A stretch of DNA of 64,000 nt from Otatea glauca (GCA_036346275.1 CM070715.1:71721667-71785666); one strand, 5' to 3'; numbered from the stretch's first letter, positions 11,235 through 24,165 are shown. Numbers and translations: made by a program. The notes: generated from the letters alone by a model not told the origin.

Positions 11235-14200
11235 TGTAACATCCGAAAATTTGCCTAAATAGTATTTTATTGACATTTGTGCATTTTATGATTTTTCTGG
11301 AATTTATTTGGATTTTTCTGGATTTATTTAAATTAATTGCAAATTAAGTGTTTTGGCCTTTTATTGAAATATATTTAAATTATTGCAAAGTTAATATAAA
11401 GTTTTGCCAAAAATATTTTATTTGAGTCCAGAATGTCTCAAAGTATTTTTGAGATTTTTCTTGGATTTTCCTAATAGTTTTATTGCCTAAAACAAATAGA
11501 ATGAATTTACGTATTTATTTTAAATGAGAAATCTTTTAAAAACCGAGTGAAACGATGTCGGGCCGCCCATGGTATGCGGCCCAAGTCAGCCCACGCGGCC
11601 TAGTTTCTCTGCGAAACCCTATTCCTCGCAGCCGTCCGATCGCATCTCTCCGGATCAGATCGCGCCGCGTAGGAGCTAGGTCGTGGCCGTTGTATTGCGA
11701 GGCGTGTACGGCTGGACGTCGTCATCTCCGTTCAGGACTCGGAGTCTGCCGCCGTAACGACGCCGAACTCCTTCGTCGTGTAGGGCTCGAACGCCTAGGC
11801 TATAAAAGGGAGGGGTAGCCGCCCGAGATTCGCAGTGTGCGCCGCAGCTTTTGGTTGGTGCCTTTTCGCGAGAGCAGCCCTAGAACGCATCTACGAGCTC
11901 GTCAGAGTAAGCCGAACTCCTTCGCCGTGGTTTTTCGCCTGAAGCTCGTCGTCCGTGGAGTCCCCGCCGTCGCCGAGGCTGCCAACATGTTCGTCGTGAC
12001 GAGTCGCATCCGTGAAGGGTAGAATCGTCGCCGGAGAGTCCTCCTTCCGCCGTCGCTGTGGTCTTCGTCTCCAAGTCCGGCGAAGAAGCGCTGCTGTGCC
12101 GCCATTGCTAGACTCGAGAGGTAACGACCGTCGGATCTCCAGCGAAGGATCAGGATCGTGCCACGTAAGGTGGAGATCAGTAGCCGTTAGATGCGATCTG
12201 TGCGGTGGGTTTTCCGCCGCAGGGATGGGCCAATCGGACGCCGCCGCGTGTCGAGAACGAGTGCCGAGACGTCGTGGACCGAGTCCACCGTGGTTCAGCG
12301 CTGCGCCATGGACCGAGTTCATGCACCGCAACACGTGTCAGCGTCGGATTGGTTCCAGATCAGGGCTGACGTCATGCTTGCGTCATAATTGCATTTTTCA
12401 ATTGGAAAATAATCCGATTGGAAATTCTGTGATGATGACATCATCATGACGTCACGCTGACATCATAAATTGGTTTTTCAGTTTAAAAATAATTTTGTTA
12501 ATTCCGAATTTCTAATTTATGTAACTTCAGTATTTATTCAAAACATCAAAAGGCTATATCTTTTGCATCTTAACTCGGATTTGAGTGATTCAAATTTCTA
12601 AAAATTTGTAAAATTGAGATATATTTAATGGTGAATTTTATTTGATTTTTGGAGTTCATTTGCTCTCTATTTTGGTATTTATTTGCTTTTCTCCTTGGTA
12701 CGCGTAGACGTTGAATTGTGCGACGCTTCGGAGGAAGATCCAGCAACTCAAGAGCAAGCTCCAGATCAAGATTAGGACCTATTCCAAGGCAAGTTGTGCT
12801 TTGATCATGTTGAACCCTTGTTTATAAAATTGCTATATTTGTTTTACCCTATTGCATATTATTTTAAGTATACAATTGTTCAAATTAAATTGGGACTTAG
12901 CTATTATACCAATTTGATCTACACCTTACCTTGTCATTGTATGCCATGATCTATTGTCACCCTAGATTGGTTCATTATAGTTGGTTAGTAATAATAATCA
13001 ACATGGGATGGATAGACCGTATTAGTTGCTTAGCCATGCCACATCATCACATGTGATTGAATCATTGATAATTAATCTTGACTAATGGAATATGGAACGA
13101 TGTTATGAACTTGTGTGTCATGTGGGATCACACGATGAGATTGAGTTGTTGTGGCGAGTCATGTCACGCAACGATGTTGAATTGTTGATGGCACGTGGTG
13201 CTTGGTAATCAACTTGGGTGATATTCACTTAGATTGGGGCAAGTGATAAGGGGCGAGTATGTCAAGGTGGGCCTGATGGGCAGAGGGTATGTGGAAGTCT
13301 TGCCTTGATCACTCTAAGGACTTAACCTTGCAAGCCTTTGACCTGAGTTAATCATGCAACCACATGTCTGGTATGGGCTAGCCTAGCTGATTAATTTGCA
13401 ATGTCCTAATTTGGGTACTATCATGGTCGGTGTGAGTTCCCGAGTTATGGAGTAATTCACATGGCGCAAGAGGGGGCCACGGATGTGGTAACCAGTCCCA
13501 CGGTGTTGAAACCTTAGCGGGTGAGTACCGGTTAAGCAGCGCATTGTAAAGGCTTTGTTATAATCACTCGCCTTGGTGGTGTTTGGTTGTATCGCGTGGG
13601 TAAAGTGCATAACCTCTGCGAGTGTGAAACTATTCGGATAGCCGTACTCGCGGTATTGAGCAATGCTCGGAATTCTGATTAAGGGTTAGCTTAATTAAAT
13701 GGACAACTTGGTTGGGATGGCGGAATGCCATGTGGAAGATGGAATTTGACTTAGAATTGGAAACTTGGTTTACTTGAAATCTTTGAATCTATTTACTATC
13801 ATTATTTGTTTCTGATCTTTATAATCTATTTATTATAATTGTTCATAAATGCTGCTTATTGCAAAATAGCCATGATAGCCTATCCATTGGAATAAGCCTT
13901 ACATATAGTTACATAGAAATGCATTCTGTGCACAACTTGTTGAGTGCTTTAAGTACTCACCCTTGCCAACAACAATAATCAACAGTCGAAGAATCTACAC
14001 CTGTGTTGGAGGAGGAGCTTCAAGAGGACGCGAGTCATTAGGGTCCGAACCTTGTCGGTTGCCTGTGGTGAACTGATGAGCTATCTACGTTTTCTACTTT
14101 CCGCTGCTTAATTCTTAGCTTATATTTCCCGTTTTGCCCTGCGTGGCTTAATAATGTAAGTCGGTCATAAGGTCATACACTTAGCTATATCGATAAATGG

Positions 14201-14327
14201 AGTAATATTCTATTATCGTTGAGTATGATGTGATATGTACCGATGTTGAGCTGTGTGCACTAGCGTTAATCCTGGGACTAGTGCGGTAAACACAGTGGGT
14301 TCGAATCGGTGGATTCGGGTCCTTACA
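11235..14327 (+). mobile_element. solo gypsy LTR, copy A (3,093 bp)
   Basis: It starts TGTAACATCCG and ends GGGTCCTTACA, flanked by a perfect 5-bp duplication AACCA (11230-11234 and 14328-14332). A TATA box lies about 570 bp in, followed by a GC-rich segment (11.55-12.4 kb) and an AT-rich remainder. No primer site, polypurine tract or coding domain is present, so this is one LTR left by recombination. It interrupts the second gene of CACTA-2. Length and ends fit the long-LTR RIRE3/RIRE8-like chromovirus group of grasses, though I assign that only by resemblance. Confidence 0.92.
11801..11807 (+). promoter_or_regulatory. TATA box in solo LTR copy A
   Basis: GGCTATAAAAGGGAGG lies in a GC-rich setting with a likely transcription start about 30 bp downstream. 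The matching position in copy B reads GGGCTATTTAAAGCG. Confidence 0.6.
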
Positions 14328-14847
14328 AACCAGCTCGATCCCTTGGGGGAACTGGAAAACTTGTTTCAGCTTTTCTCATAATGAGTTCTTCAGGTCATTG
14401 GGTACCACCCATGGGTCACCTCCGCGGCCAATCCATGATCTATAGCTGATGGGCACATCATCCCTAGCAAGAACCCCACAGGCTGTCCTGTACGGCCACA
14501 ATGATGACTCTGGTATAACAGGTTCCCCGACTGCCGAGAGCTCCACTATGTTAAAAATTCCCTTAGGCATCTTGTTTGGACCACGACTTGCGCGCTGCCT
14601 TCGTTGATCAGACGTCTGAGCCTGCAATTTGATCTTCTTAATTATTAGTCATTTGGGCCTACAATGTTTTGGGAACCACAGTGTACTAAAACTTTACCTC
14701 GCCTACGTTAGTAATGTCAGGTTGGTCCATGGCAGGATCCTGCAAGTTCAGATAGGACGTTGGGCTATGGTTTGGGCTACCCCTTCCTCCTTCGTCCATA
14801 TTTGAGGGCCCAACTCTCTCCGACACTTGTCCCTAGTCAGAGGCCAT

Positions 14848-16429
14848 TCCTAGCAAGTTTATCGGAAATTTCAAATTAATAAGGTCATTTTTGAAAGACA
14901 CGTACAAATGAAGATAGACATAACGAATGTACATAGATGTAAAAGCATATGAGCCTATGTATAGCCACGTTGCTGGCTATACTATTCTTCTACGAGTTGT
15001 TTTATGAGCCGCCGAAAAGGCTTTAGTGATATCAAATATGTGCAGTTTGTGAACATTTAGGGTTTTTGTTGTGATTGGATTCAGATACAAAGCAAGTTCT
15101 AATTAGGACCTTTTTCCAGATTATGGTAGTATATAGATTAGGCTTAATATGGACTTAACTCAAAATTGTTCAAACTTATATTATTTTTGCTTAAACTTAG
15201 AGGCAGTACTCAATATTAAAATATGACTAATATTTATTGAAAGAGGGAGTACTCAATAATAATGTACAGACATTTCGTGCTGTCAATTCAACGACAAATA
15301 CATAACAATTGTCGAACTTATCAATTCAACGAAATAAAATTAATAGACATATTTGAAAGACACATACACATCTTTAAAGAACATGTACACATATATATTT
15401 TTTTATCTGTATACACAAATATCTTTGAAGGACACATACACATATACAGCTTTTTTTGAATCTGCATGCTCCAGAATAATTTGACTATGAACACAAATAT
15501 AAACATACACATACACAAGATATATACACATACGCAGGAGATCTACACATACATATATACATATTTTTTTATGAATCTGCATCTATTTCTCAACGAATAA
15601 AAAAGTTATGAGTACAACCTCAGTCACACTTGGTAAATATTATCATCAAGCTAGGAGTATTGAACTTTTGATGGAAATAGCAACACATAAATATTCTTGA
15701 TGCTTTCACTAATAAACTCCTATTGTTCTAGATTCACATGCTAAGCTAAAGGCAGAATTGACTGTAGGACACACTAAATTTGAAGCATTGACATGTGATA
15801 TAACAAGATAATGGTTTATCAAAAGGCAAGAATTAGCACTAAAGATAGATAAAAAAATAAATATAAGCAATCATCCTATAACCTAAAACTTTAACTTTAA
15901 TAGGTGGAGTAAATCAGTGAGGTTGCCTATTTGCCAAGTTTTATTTCTCTAAAATCACATTTTGTTGTGTCAGTGCACTTTTCTAGTGCATGTAAAATGT
16001 GAGGAAAACTGAAATATTAATCAAATCGATAAAAGTTTTTTCTTATAGGAGTATTAACCTAACAAATACTTCAAAAGCTTGAACAATTTAAGAGACATCA
16101 TTACTATGATTATCATTAAGCCTACTCATGTGCTTGTTTAATTAGAAAACTTGGAAGCCTTAAACAAGGATCATTCCGCCTTTATGATACAATGTGTACT
16201 CCAATTGCTTTTCCAGCAAAGCAAAGCCCTATTTCAGAACTTTAGATTTTTAAGAGCTGTGATATTGTTGCAAAAGATTCCACTAGTATAATCATTTGTC
16301 GATGTGTTAGCACATATTTTCTGAATCAGCGCATATACACATTATGTCTCACGGCACAAATCAAACATACAGCAATAAACATATGCACATTACATACACA
16401 TCAAACCTAGCAAACTGCTTAACATTATG
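14848..16429. other. AT-rich leader/intron of the CACTA-2 second gene
   Basis: No coding signal is seen. It holds CA/TA-rich microsatellite-like runs around 15,350-15,570 (ACACATACAC motifs) that create the chance ORFs there. By position it is the leader intron between the GC-rich exon (16430-16720) and the first coding exon. Confidence 0.5.
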
Positions 16430-16745
16430 TCTCAAGTGAAGCCGTTCCTACTTTCGGTGAGCCACAGAACAGCGAGGAGGTCACCGGTGCCGACGACAGA
16501 GTGGGGAGAGGAGGCAGCGAGTTGGGGGCGGCGACCAGGGGGCAGAGTCGGCGATGGAGTAGGGAGGGGGTGCGACGGCGACGACGACGGCGAGGGGATG
16601 CGACGCACTCTGAGGCGACGACGGGGAGATGGCGGCGCACTCCGAGGCGACGGCGGGGATATGGTGGGGAGCTACGAGGAGGTGGCGGCGTTAGGTCGAA
16701 GTGGAACTGAGTAGAGGGCGCGCGGCGTTTCAATACATATAGGAC
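16430..16745 (-). promoter_or_regulatory. internal promoter and GC-rich leader of the CACTA-2 second gene
   Basis: On the minus strand CCTATATGTATTGAAACG (about 16727-16744) lies right after the internal repeat array and is followed by about 300 bp of GC-rich, CG-dense sequence. CACTA-3 has the same arrangement with CCTATATAAATTTGAAACG. The GC-rich stretch resembles the 'downstream control region' described for Spm. The ORFs here on both strands are by-products of its composition. Confidence 0.65.
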
Positions 16746-16749
16746 TGGA

Positions 16750-17036
16750 CTATCACTGCCGGGTCTCCACAAAAACCGGCAGTGACTAAATATCACTGCC
16801 GGGTCACATTTATAACCGGCAGTGAAGTTGACTTAGCACTGCCGGGTAATATGTAGAACCGCGGTGATACTAAATATCACTTGCGGTTATCTAATTAACC
16901 GCGATAATACTAAGTATCCTGTAGGGTAATATATAGAACCGCGATGATACTAAATTTCACTGCAGGTTATCTCATTAACCGGCAATGATAAGGCCACTAT
17001 CACTGCCGGTTAATGAGATAACCGGCAGTGATATGT
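16750..17036. repeat. internal subterminal-type repeat array of CACTA-2
   Basis: There are about 12 copies of the element's own end motif (TATCACTGCCGG / CCGGCAGTGATA), some decayed to GAACCGCGGTGATA. They sit between the two genes, more than 7 kb from either terminus. Confidence 0.9.
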
Positions 17037-17406
17037 AAGTTCAGGTCAATGAAGTCAAACTTTCAATTTATTTCTTTTTCAGAGGCTGATTGCTTTGGGA
17101 TTTTTGAAATCCTAACAAACTTCAGGACATGTAATATTTCTCTTAAATATTTCCCCTTGATTTTGACCTTCGTCTAAAATTCTAAAAATACATATTGCTC
17201 ATTGTTTTAATAGATTTAACATCTTCGATATCAAATAATGCTTAAAAAATTCGCACAAATGCGGTAGATCAACCATTGCTTCAAAAATTCACACAAATAC
17301 AAAAATTCACACAGATGAAGTTTAATTCACAAAAATTGTTACATATGAGAAAAGAATACATTAATTGTTATATATGAGAAAATAAACATGTATTTAATTA
17401 GGACAA

Positions 17407-20400
17407 CTAAGGTACGATTCGACCTTCGTTATGATCGCGGCGTATGTACGTAGCTTCGTCCTCACTCTCTTCCAAGAGACCTAGGTCAACGTCCTCTCCG
17501 AAAGGAGGAAGCTCATCGAATTGGTTGTACTCTTCCTCGTCGACGACATTCTCAACTCCGACAATCCTTCTTTTTCCATGAATAACCACGTGGCGCTCCT
17601 TGTTAGCTGGATCAGTTACAAAAAAGATTTGTGTAACAGAATTAGCAAGTACGAATGGTTCTTCTCTGTATCCGACCAGTTTGAGGTCCACGGTAGTGAT
17701 ACCGTACTTGTCAATGTTCATGCCCCTTGGAAGTCTTACCCATTGGCACCGAAAGAGAGGGACCTTCAAAGGTCTGTAATCAAGCTCCCAAATCTCTTCT
17801 ATGAATCCGTAGGAGGTTTTCCTATTTCCGTTGCTGTCGTAGGCATCTATATGGATACCGCTGTTTTGGTTGGTGCTCTTTTTATCTTGTGCTCTTGTAT
17901 AAAATGTAAAACCATTTATATCGTATCCTTGGAATGTCCGAATTGTTGTTGACGGTCCACGAGCTAACACTTTCAATGGCGCACTCTGTCTCCGTATGCA
18001 TCATGTGCCTACGCAACCAATCGCCGAAGTTATGTCTATGCTCTCTCGCGATCCAACCCTCTGACTTCGCTGGGTTTGTTCTGGATAGCATGCTCTTGTG
18101 CATGTTGACATACGGGGCCACCACAACTGATTGTCCCAAAACTGCGAAATGTGCTTGTGTGAATGAAGCTAGATTGTTTGTACGGAGTGATTTCTCGCCA
18201 GATGTCCCTTTTCCTGTAGCTTTGCCCTCATGCCGTGATGTAGGCACACCAATCGGTTTGAGATCCATGTAATCGACGCAGAACTCAATGACCTCCTCAG
18301 TTCCCTAACCATCTGCAATGCAACCTTCCGCCCGATGTCGGTTACGAACATATTTCTTTATAACCCCCATGAACCCTCAAAAGGATACATCTGATGTAGA
18401 AACATGGGACCGAGCATCCGTATCTCTTTCACAATGTGAACAATGAGATGGACCATATTATCAAAAAATGATGGAGGGAAACACATCTCGAGCTTGCAGA
18501 GAGTGTGGATCACGTCTTCCTACAGCTTATCTAGTTTCAATGGATCGATGGTCTTCTGTGAAATCGCGTTAAAGAATGAACACAACTTTATAATTGGGTC
18601 TCTGACTTTCTCTGGCAGAACACCCCTAATTGCAATTGGAAGCATCTGTGTCATCATCACGTGGCAATTGTGAGAATTTATGCCAATTAATTTTAAGTCT
18701 TTCATTGAGACTAGTCTCTTTATGTTGGCAGAGTATCCGGACGGAACTTTCACTCCATGCAAGCATTCGCACAAGCTAATTTTTTCTTTCTTGCTCAGAG
18801 TGTAGCGGTGCGGGAAGGTACTTTTCCTGTATCCATGTCTTTGTGATGCGGCTCCTTCTGAGTTTCATATCTTCAAGGTCCATCAGTGCTTTGAGAGTAT
18901 CTTTTGTTTTGCGGGTATATCGATAAGATACCAAGCAATTTGTCACAAGCGTTCTTCTCTATCGCATGGCGTCGATTGCGTGTCGAACTTCCAAGTCTTG
19001 CCGATGAGGTAGGACCCAAAATCGATCTCTTTTTCCACAAAGGAGCCTTATCACGGAACTCGGGATAGATGTCTTTGCTCCCTTTCCGTGAATAATTTTA
19101 AGATCCTTTACAGCCGCAAATATCTCTCTCCTAGTGTGATTCTTCGGAGCTAAAGCAGTCTCCTTTGTCCCATCAAAAGCTCTCTTATTATTACGGTATG
19201 GGTGATCCTTGCGGAGGAACCTACGATACCGCATGTAAGACATTTTTCGACAGTTCTTCAGCCACCGACTAGCTGTACCATCTAAGCACTGGACGCATCC
19301 ATTGAAGCCTTTTGTCATCTGGCCCGACAGGTTACCAAGGGCAGGGTAATCATTGATGGTTACGAACAACAATGCGCGTAGGATAAAGTTCTCTCTTTTA
19401 TACTCATCCCATACCCGTACTCCATCGTTCCACAAGATTAGAAGATCCTCAATGTAACATCCCAAAAATCTGCCAAATATTATTTTATTTGCTTAATTGT
19501 GCATTTGTGATTTTCTGGAATTTATTTGGATTTTTCTGGATTTATTGGAATTAAATTCAAATCAAGTTTATTGCCTTTTATTCAAATCTATTTAAATCTG
19601 TGCAAAGTTAAAATAAAGTTTTGCCAAAAATATTTTATTTGAGTCCAGAATGTCTCAAAGTATTTTTGAGATTTTTCCTGGATTTTTCCTGATAGTTTTA
19701 TTGCCTAAAACAAATAAAATGAATTTCTGTAATTATTTTAAATATAAAATCTTTTAAGAAAATCTGGTGAACAGTGTTGGGCCAAGCCCGACACTGTGCG
19801 TGTCTAGCCCACGCCGGTGCGGCCCATTCCAGCCCGTGAGTCGCGCGGGGCAAAACCCTAGATCGTGACGCGCGTGCGCGATCCAGCGATCCAATAATGC
19901 CGCGTGGCGCTCACGTTTTGGCCGTCGGATCGGGACACGCGTCGCCTGTAAACTTGTCGTCTCGACGCGAACTCGAGTTCGCCGCGTGTGGTCGTCGGAC
20001 TTCTTCGCCGTGTAGGACTCGAATCCCTGGGCTATTTAAAGCGCGGGTAGACCCCCGAAGTTCTCCAGAACGCGCCGCATCTGTGCCCTAGCTCGCCGCC
20101 GTCAGAGAAGGCTTGTAGCGCGTGTGCGACCTCGTCGAAGTTGGTTTCCTAAGCCGCCGCTGTTTTCGCCGTGTTGCGCCGTCGGGAAGGCCACCCTTGC
20201 CTCTTTGGTGCGATTCTTGCGTTCGCCGAGTGTTGCGCGTCGGATCCGCTACGTCTTCGCCGTCGGAAGGGTGCAGTTCATCATCGGAGAGTCGTCGTCT
20301 TCGTCTCGGGAGTGGGCGCCGCCGCGACATCGTCGGAGGTTGGAGCTTTGCGCGACCGTCGGATCGTTGATCAACGCTTCGCCGGTCGCCACGTCGTCGC

Positions 20401-23400
20401 TTCAACGATGGCGCGGGTAAAGGTGAGCCGTTGGATGGCGTTGAGCGGTGGAAGGGCGCCACGTCGCGTTAGGTGCATAGCCGTTCGATCCGATCCAGCG
20501 CTCAGATAGCACCGTCGCCGCGACCAATCGGCGCGGCCGCGTGTCGGTATTGGCCGTGCCGAGGCGCCATGAGCCGAGTCTACCGTAAGCCGGTAGCGAG
20601 TCGTGGACCGGGTCCATGGACCGGGGCACGCGTGTCGACCGAGAGCTCGAGCCAGGTGGACGTCACGCTGACGTCATAAATCGGTTTTTCAGAATAAAAG
20701 TAAATCTGTTAATTTCGAATTTCTGATTTTCTGATTTCAGTATTTATTTCAAATTTCAAAAGGCTATATCTTTTGCATCATAACTCGGATTCGAGTGATT
20801 CCAATTTCTAAAAATTTGTAAAATTGAGATCTATTTAATGGTGAATTTTATTTGATTTTTGGAGTTCAATTGCTCTCTGTTTTGGTATTTATTTGCTTTT
20901 CTTCTTCGGTACGCGTAGACGTTGAATTGTGCGACACTTCGGAGGAAGATCAAGCAACTCAAGAGCAAACTTCAGATCAAGATCAGGACCTATTCCAAGG
21001 CAAGTTGTGCTTTGATCATGTTGAACCCATGTTTATAAAATTGCTATGTTTGATTTACGCTATTGCATATATTTCAAATATACAACTGTTTCAAATTAGT
21101 TTGGGCTTAGCTAAAATACCAGATTGATCTATACCCTACCTTGTCATTGTATGCCATGATCCATTGTCACCCTAGATTGGTTTAATATAGTTGGTTAATA
21201 ATTATAATCAACATTGGAGGTTTAGTTCGTATTAGTTGCTTAGCCATGCCACGTCATCACATGTGTCAGAATCATTGATAATTAATCTTGATTAATGGAA
21301 TATGGAACAATATTATGAACTTGTGTGTCATGTGGGATCACACGATGAGATTGAGTTGTTGTGGCGAGTCATGTCACGCAGCGATGTTGAATTGTTGATG
21401 GCACGTGGTGCTTGGTAATCAGCGGGTGATAATAACTTAGATTGGGGCAAGTGGCAAGGCGAGGAGGCCAAGGTGGGCCCGATGGGCGATGGTATGTGGA
21501 TGTCTTGCCTTGATCACACTAAGGACTTAACCTTGCAAGCCTTTGACTGAGTCAATCATGCAACCACATGTCCGTATGGGCCACCTAATGAGTAATTTGC
21601 AAAGTCTTAATGTTGATACTATCGTGGTGGTGTGAGTTCGGGTCGAGGTGTAATTCACATGGCGCAAGAGGGGGCCCCGGATGTGGTTTCTGAGACCGCG
21701 TTGTTGAAACCTTAGCGGGTAGTACCGGGTTAAGATAGAGCATTGTAAAGGCTTTGTTATAATCTCTCGCCTTTGTGGTGTTTGGTTGTATCACGTGGGT
21801 AAAGTGCATAACCTCTGCAGAGTGTGAAACTATTCGGATAGCCGTGCTCGCGGTATTGAGCAATGCTCGGAATTCTGATTAAGGGTTAGATTAATAAATT
21901 GGACAACTTGGTTGGGATGGCAGGATGGCCATATGGAAGATTGGAACTTGATTTAGGATTGAAAACTTGGTTTACTTGAGAAATACTGAATTTATTTATT
22001 ATTGCTATTTGTTTTACATTCTTTACAATCTATTACTGTATTTGTTCATAAATGCTGCTTATTGCAAAATAGCCATGATAGCCTATCCTTTGGAATAAGC
22101 CTTACATATAGATAAATAGAATCGCATTCATGCACAACTTGTTGAGTGCTTTAAGTACTCACCCTTGCCAAACAACAATAATCAACAGTTGAAGAATCTA
22201 CACTGTGTTGGAAGATGAAGTTCATGAAGACACGAGTCATTAGGGTCCGAGCCTTGTCGGTTGCACTGTGGTGAATGATGAGCTATCTACGTTTCTACTT
22301 TTATTTGCTTAATTATTAGCTTATATTCTCCGTCTTGCCTGCGTGGCTTAATAATGTAAGTTGGTCATAAGATCATACATTTAGCTATATCAATAAATGA
22401 ACTATTATTCTATTATCGTTGTGTATGATGTGATATGTACCAATGTTAAGCTGTGTGCACTAGCGTTGATCCTGGGAATAGTGCAGTAAACACAGTGGGT
22501 TCGAATCAGTGGATTCGGGTCCCTACACTCAACCAATGGTTTGAGGTACACATCGATATCGTTGCCAGGTTGCCTGGGCCCTTGGATCAGTAGTGACATC
22601 ATAATGTACTTCCGCTTCATACAAAGCCAAGGAGGAAGGTTGTAGATACATAGAGTTACCGGCCAAGTGCTATGACGGCTACTCATGTTGCCGAAAGGAT
22701 TCATCCCATCCGTACTCAACCCGAACCTTATATTCCTCACATCATATGCGAAGTGCTTCTTATATTTTCTGTCGATGTTCCTCCATTGCACAGAGTCAGC
22801 AGGGTGTCTGAGCATTCCATCCTTCTTACGCTCTTCGGCATACCATCGTAGCAATTGGGCATGCCTTTTGTTCGCAAACAATCGATTTAGATTGGGAATT
22901 ATAGGAAAATACCACACTACCTTACGGGGGGATCTCATCTTCTTACGCTTCACCCCGACATCGTCATTATCGATATCGTCATCGTTGCCCTTATACCGCT
23001 TTGCTTTGCAAACATCACAGCCATCCAAGTCCGCAAACTCATTGCGATACAACATGCAATCGTTTGGACATGCGTGTATCCTTTGTACTTCCAAATCCCA
23101 GCAGGCGGACAACCTTCTTGGCACGGCACGCGTACTTGTAGGCAACACGTTACCCTCTGGAAGCAAATCCCCCAAGAGACATAACAGCTCAGTGAAGCTC
23201 TTATCGGACCAACCATTGCTTGCCTTCAAGCTGCGATAGTGTAAGCCACGATGCGCAATTTTTGTGCTCCTCCTTGCGGCTGGGTACAATGGTGTTGTGG
23301 AGTCCTGTACCATATGTTGGAACTTTTGAAACTCTTTTTTACTCGTGAAGTCTCCCTCCCCATCACGCAACATTTGATCCAGATCGTCGTCGTGGCTATC

Positions 23401-23717
23401 GACAAACGTATCTTCAACTGCCGTCATATCATTGTCCCCGTCATCTTTAGTAATGGTTGCCCTTCATGTACAATCTCATCTTCGCCGTGCTTGCTCCAAC
23501 AGGTATAGCCAGCCTTGAAACCTCTTCGAAGCAAGTGTGCACGTATCGACTCTATGGTAGAAAACAACTTCTGATTTTTGCAATTAACGCATGGACAACA
23601 CATGTAGTCCGCTAGATTACTCGACTTGTGCACCGCAGCCACGTTTAGAAAATAACTCACACCATTAAAAAACTCTGCCCCGCAACGGTCCGTGTCATAC
23701 ATCCACCTTCGGTCCAT
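17407..23717 (-). pseudogene. TNP2-type CACTA transposase of CACTA-2, split by a solo LTR
   Basis: The start at 23717 opens MDRRWMYDTDRCGAEFF with CCPCVNCKN (Transpos_assoc). A frame change near 23425 leads into the TNP2 core: GWSDKSFTELLCLL, ACPNDCMLYRNE, KVVWYFPIIPNLNRLF, GLSTDGMNPFGNMSSRHS and QPGNDIDVYLKPLVE. The solo LTR (19453-22527) cuts the gene here, and it resumes at 19452 with EDLLILWNDGVRVWDEYKR, RALLFVTINDYPALGNLSG and LEVRHAIDAM. A frameshift follows near 18960. KVPSGYSANIKRLV and SHNCHVMMTQMLP belong to the following DUF4218-like stretch. The end has YGFIEEIWELDYRPLKVPLF and EPFVLANSVTQIFFV (DUF4216), with a stop at 17407. This is the element's transposase; the LTR and frameshifts inactivate it. 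Confidence 0.9.
19453..22527 (+). mobile_element. solo gypsy LTR, copy B (3,075 bp)
   Basis: It starts TGTAACATCCC and ends GGGTCCCTACA, with a perfect 5-bp duplication CTCAA (19448-19452 and 22528-22532). It is collinear with copy A over its whole length (same 5' AT-rich block, GC-rich middle with TATA-like TATTTAAA at 20033, and 3' block), so both belong to one family. It lies inside the transposase gene, between PLVE and DLLIL. The GC-rich ORFs at 19.9-20.7 kb are chance frames in the LTR. Confidence 0.93.
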
Positions 23718-23809
23718 CTACAATTAATTAAATCAAACATTACATAAGCATATAATTGCAAATAACAAATAATTGTAAACGATTAGATTTAAAAACCTAT
23801 GTAGCAATT

Positions 23810-24165
23810 TGGACTATATTAAAATACATCAACCTTTTTCCGTTATGTAAATATCCATGTAGCGATTTTTTAGTATTGTAAAAAATGAAAATAATTGTAA
23901 ATAGTTAGGATATATTTGGACTATATTAAAATATATCAATATTTTTTCATTGCGTCAATATCCATCTTGCAATTTCTTATTATTTAAAATTTTGAAAAAA
24001 TTGTAAATACTTAGGATATACTTTGAGTATATTAAAATACATCAACATTTTTTCATTAGGTAAATATCCATCTAACAAGTTTTTATTATTTCAAAATTTG
24101 AAAATACATGAACCTTTTTTTATTATGTAAATATCCATGTGGCAATTTTTTATTATTTACAAAAA
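23810..24165. repeat. about 107-bp tandem repeat upstream of TNP2
   Basis: Three and a fraction units start near 23812, 23919 and 24026. Each has TATATTAAAATACATCAAC, TAAATATCCAT and a T-rich tail. They occupy the leader intron region of the transposase gene, the same relative place as the unrelated 191-bp repeat in CACTA-1. Confidence 0.8.

Larger units (their letters stand above)
8480..14847 (-). pseudogene. CACTA-2 second gene (TNPA position): Transposase_24-like plus C48-like protein, split by a solo LTR
   Basis: A minus-strand start at 14847 reads MASD then a stop, and continues in frame (GSPNHSPTSYLNLQD) to a GT donor near 14703. The next exon (14627 down) has RGPNKMPKG, EPVIPES and VPISYRSWIG, blocks common in the second protein of plant CACTA elements. 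It ends at the solo LTR insertion (14328). Across the LTR the frame resumes at 11234 (KKRALCIMCTAWKNWKTAL, KNETPNFDTYSKVK). The ORF 10990-10502 then carries GNKEHPGRTRGVG, W+EAF and a charged coiled-coil-like tail (RLREDQLERQIKD), the Transposase_24 (Ptta/En/Spm) signature. A C48-like region follows (8500-9520). In En/Spm this gene position encodes the repeat-binding protein TnpA. Multiple stops and frameshifts make it dead. Confidence 0.75.

Noticed and set aside
11555..12449. Cluster of ORFs in solo LTR copy A (and 19.9-20.7 kb in copy B)
   Set aside because: They are chance frames in the GC-rich middle of an LTR. The two copies do not keep the same frames open.
16425..16796. GC-rich ORFs on both strands in CACTA-2
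   Set aside because: Same reason: the leader region has low-complexity Arg/Gly/Pro translations and no domain.
22405..22527. C-terminal end of the TNP2 ORF (22405-23427) as real protein
   Set aside because: The last part reads into the inserted solo LTR; the true continuation lies at 19452 and below.
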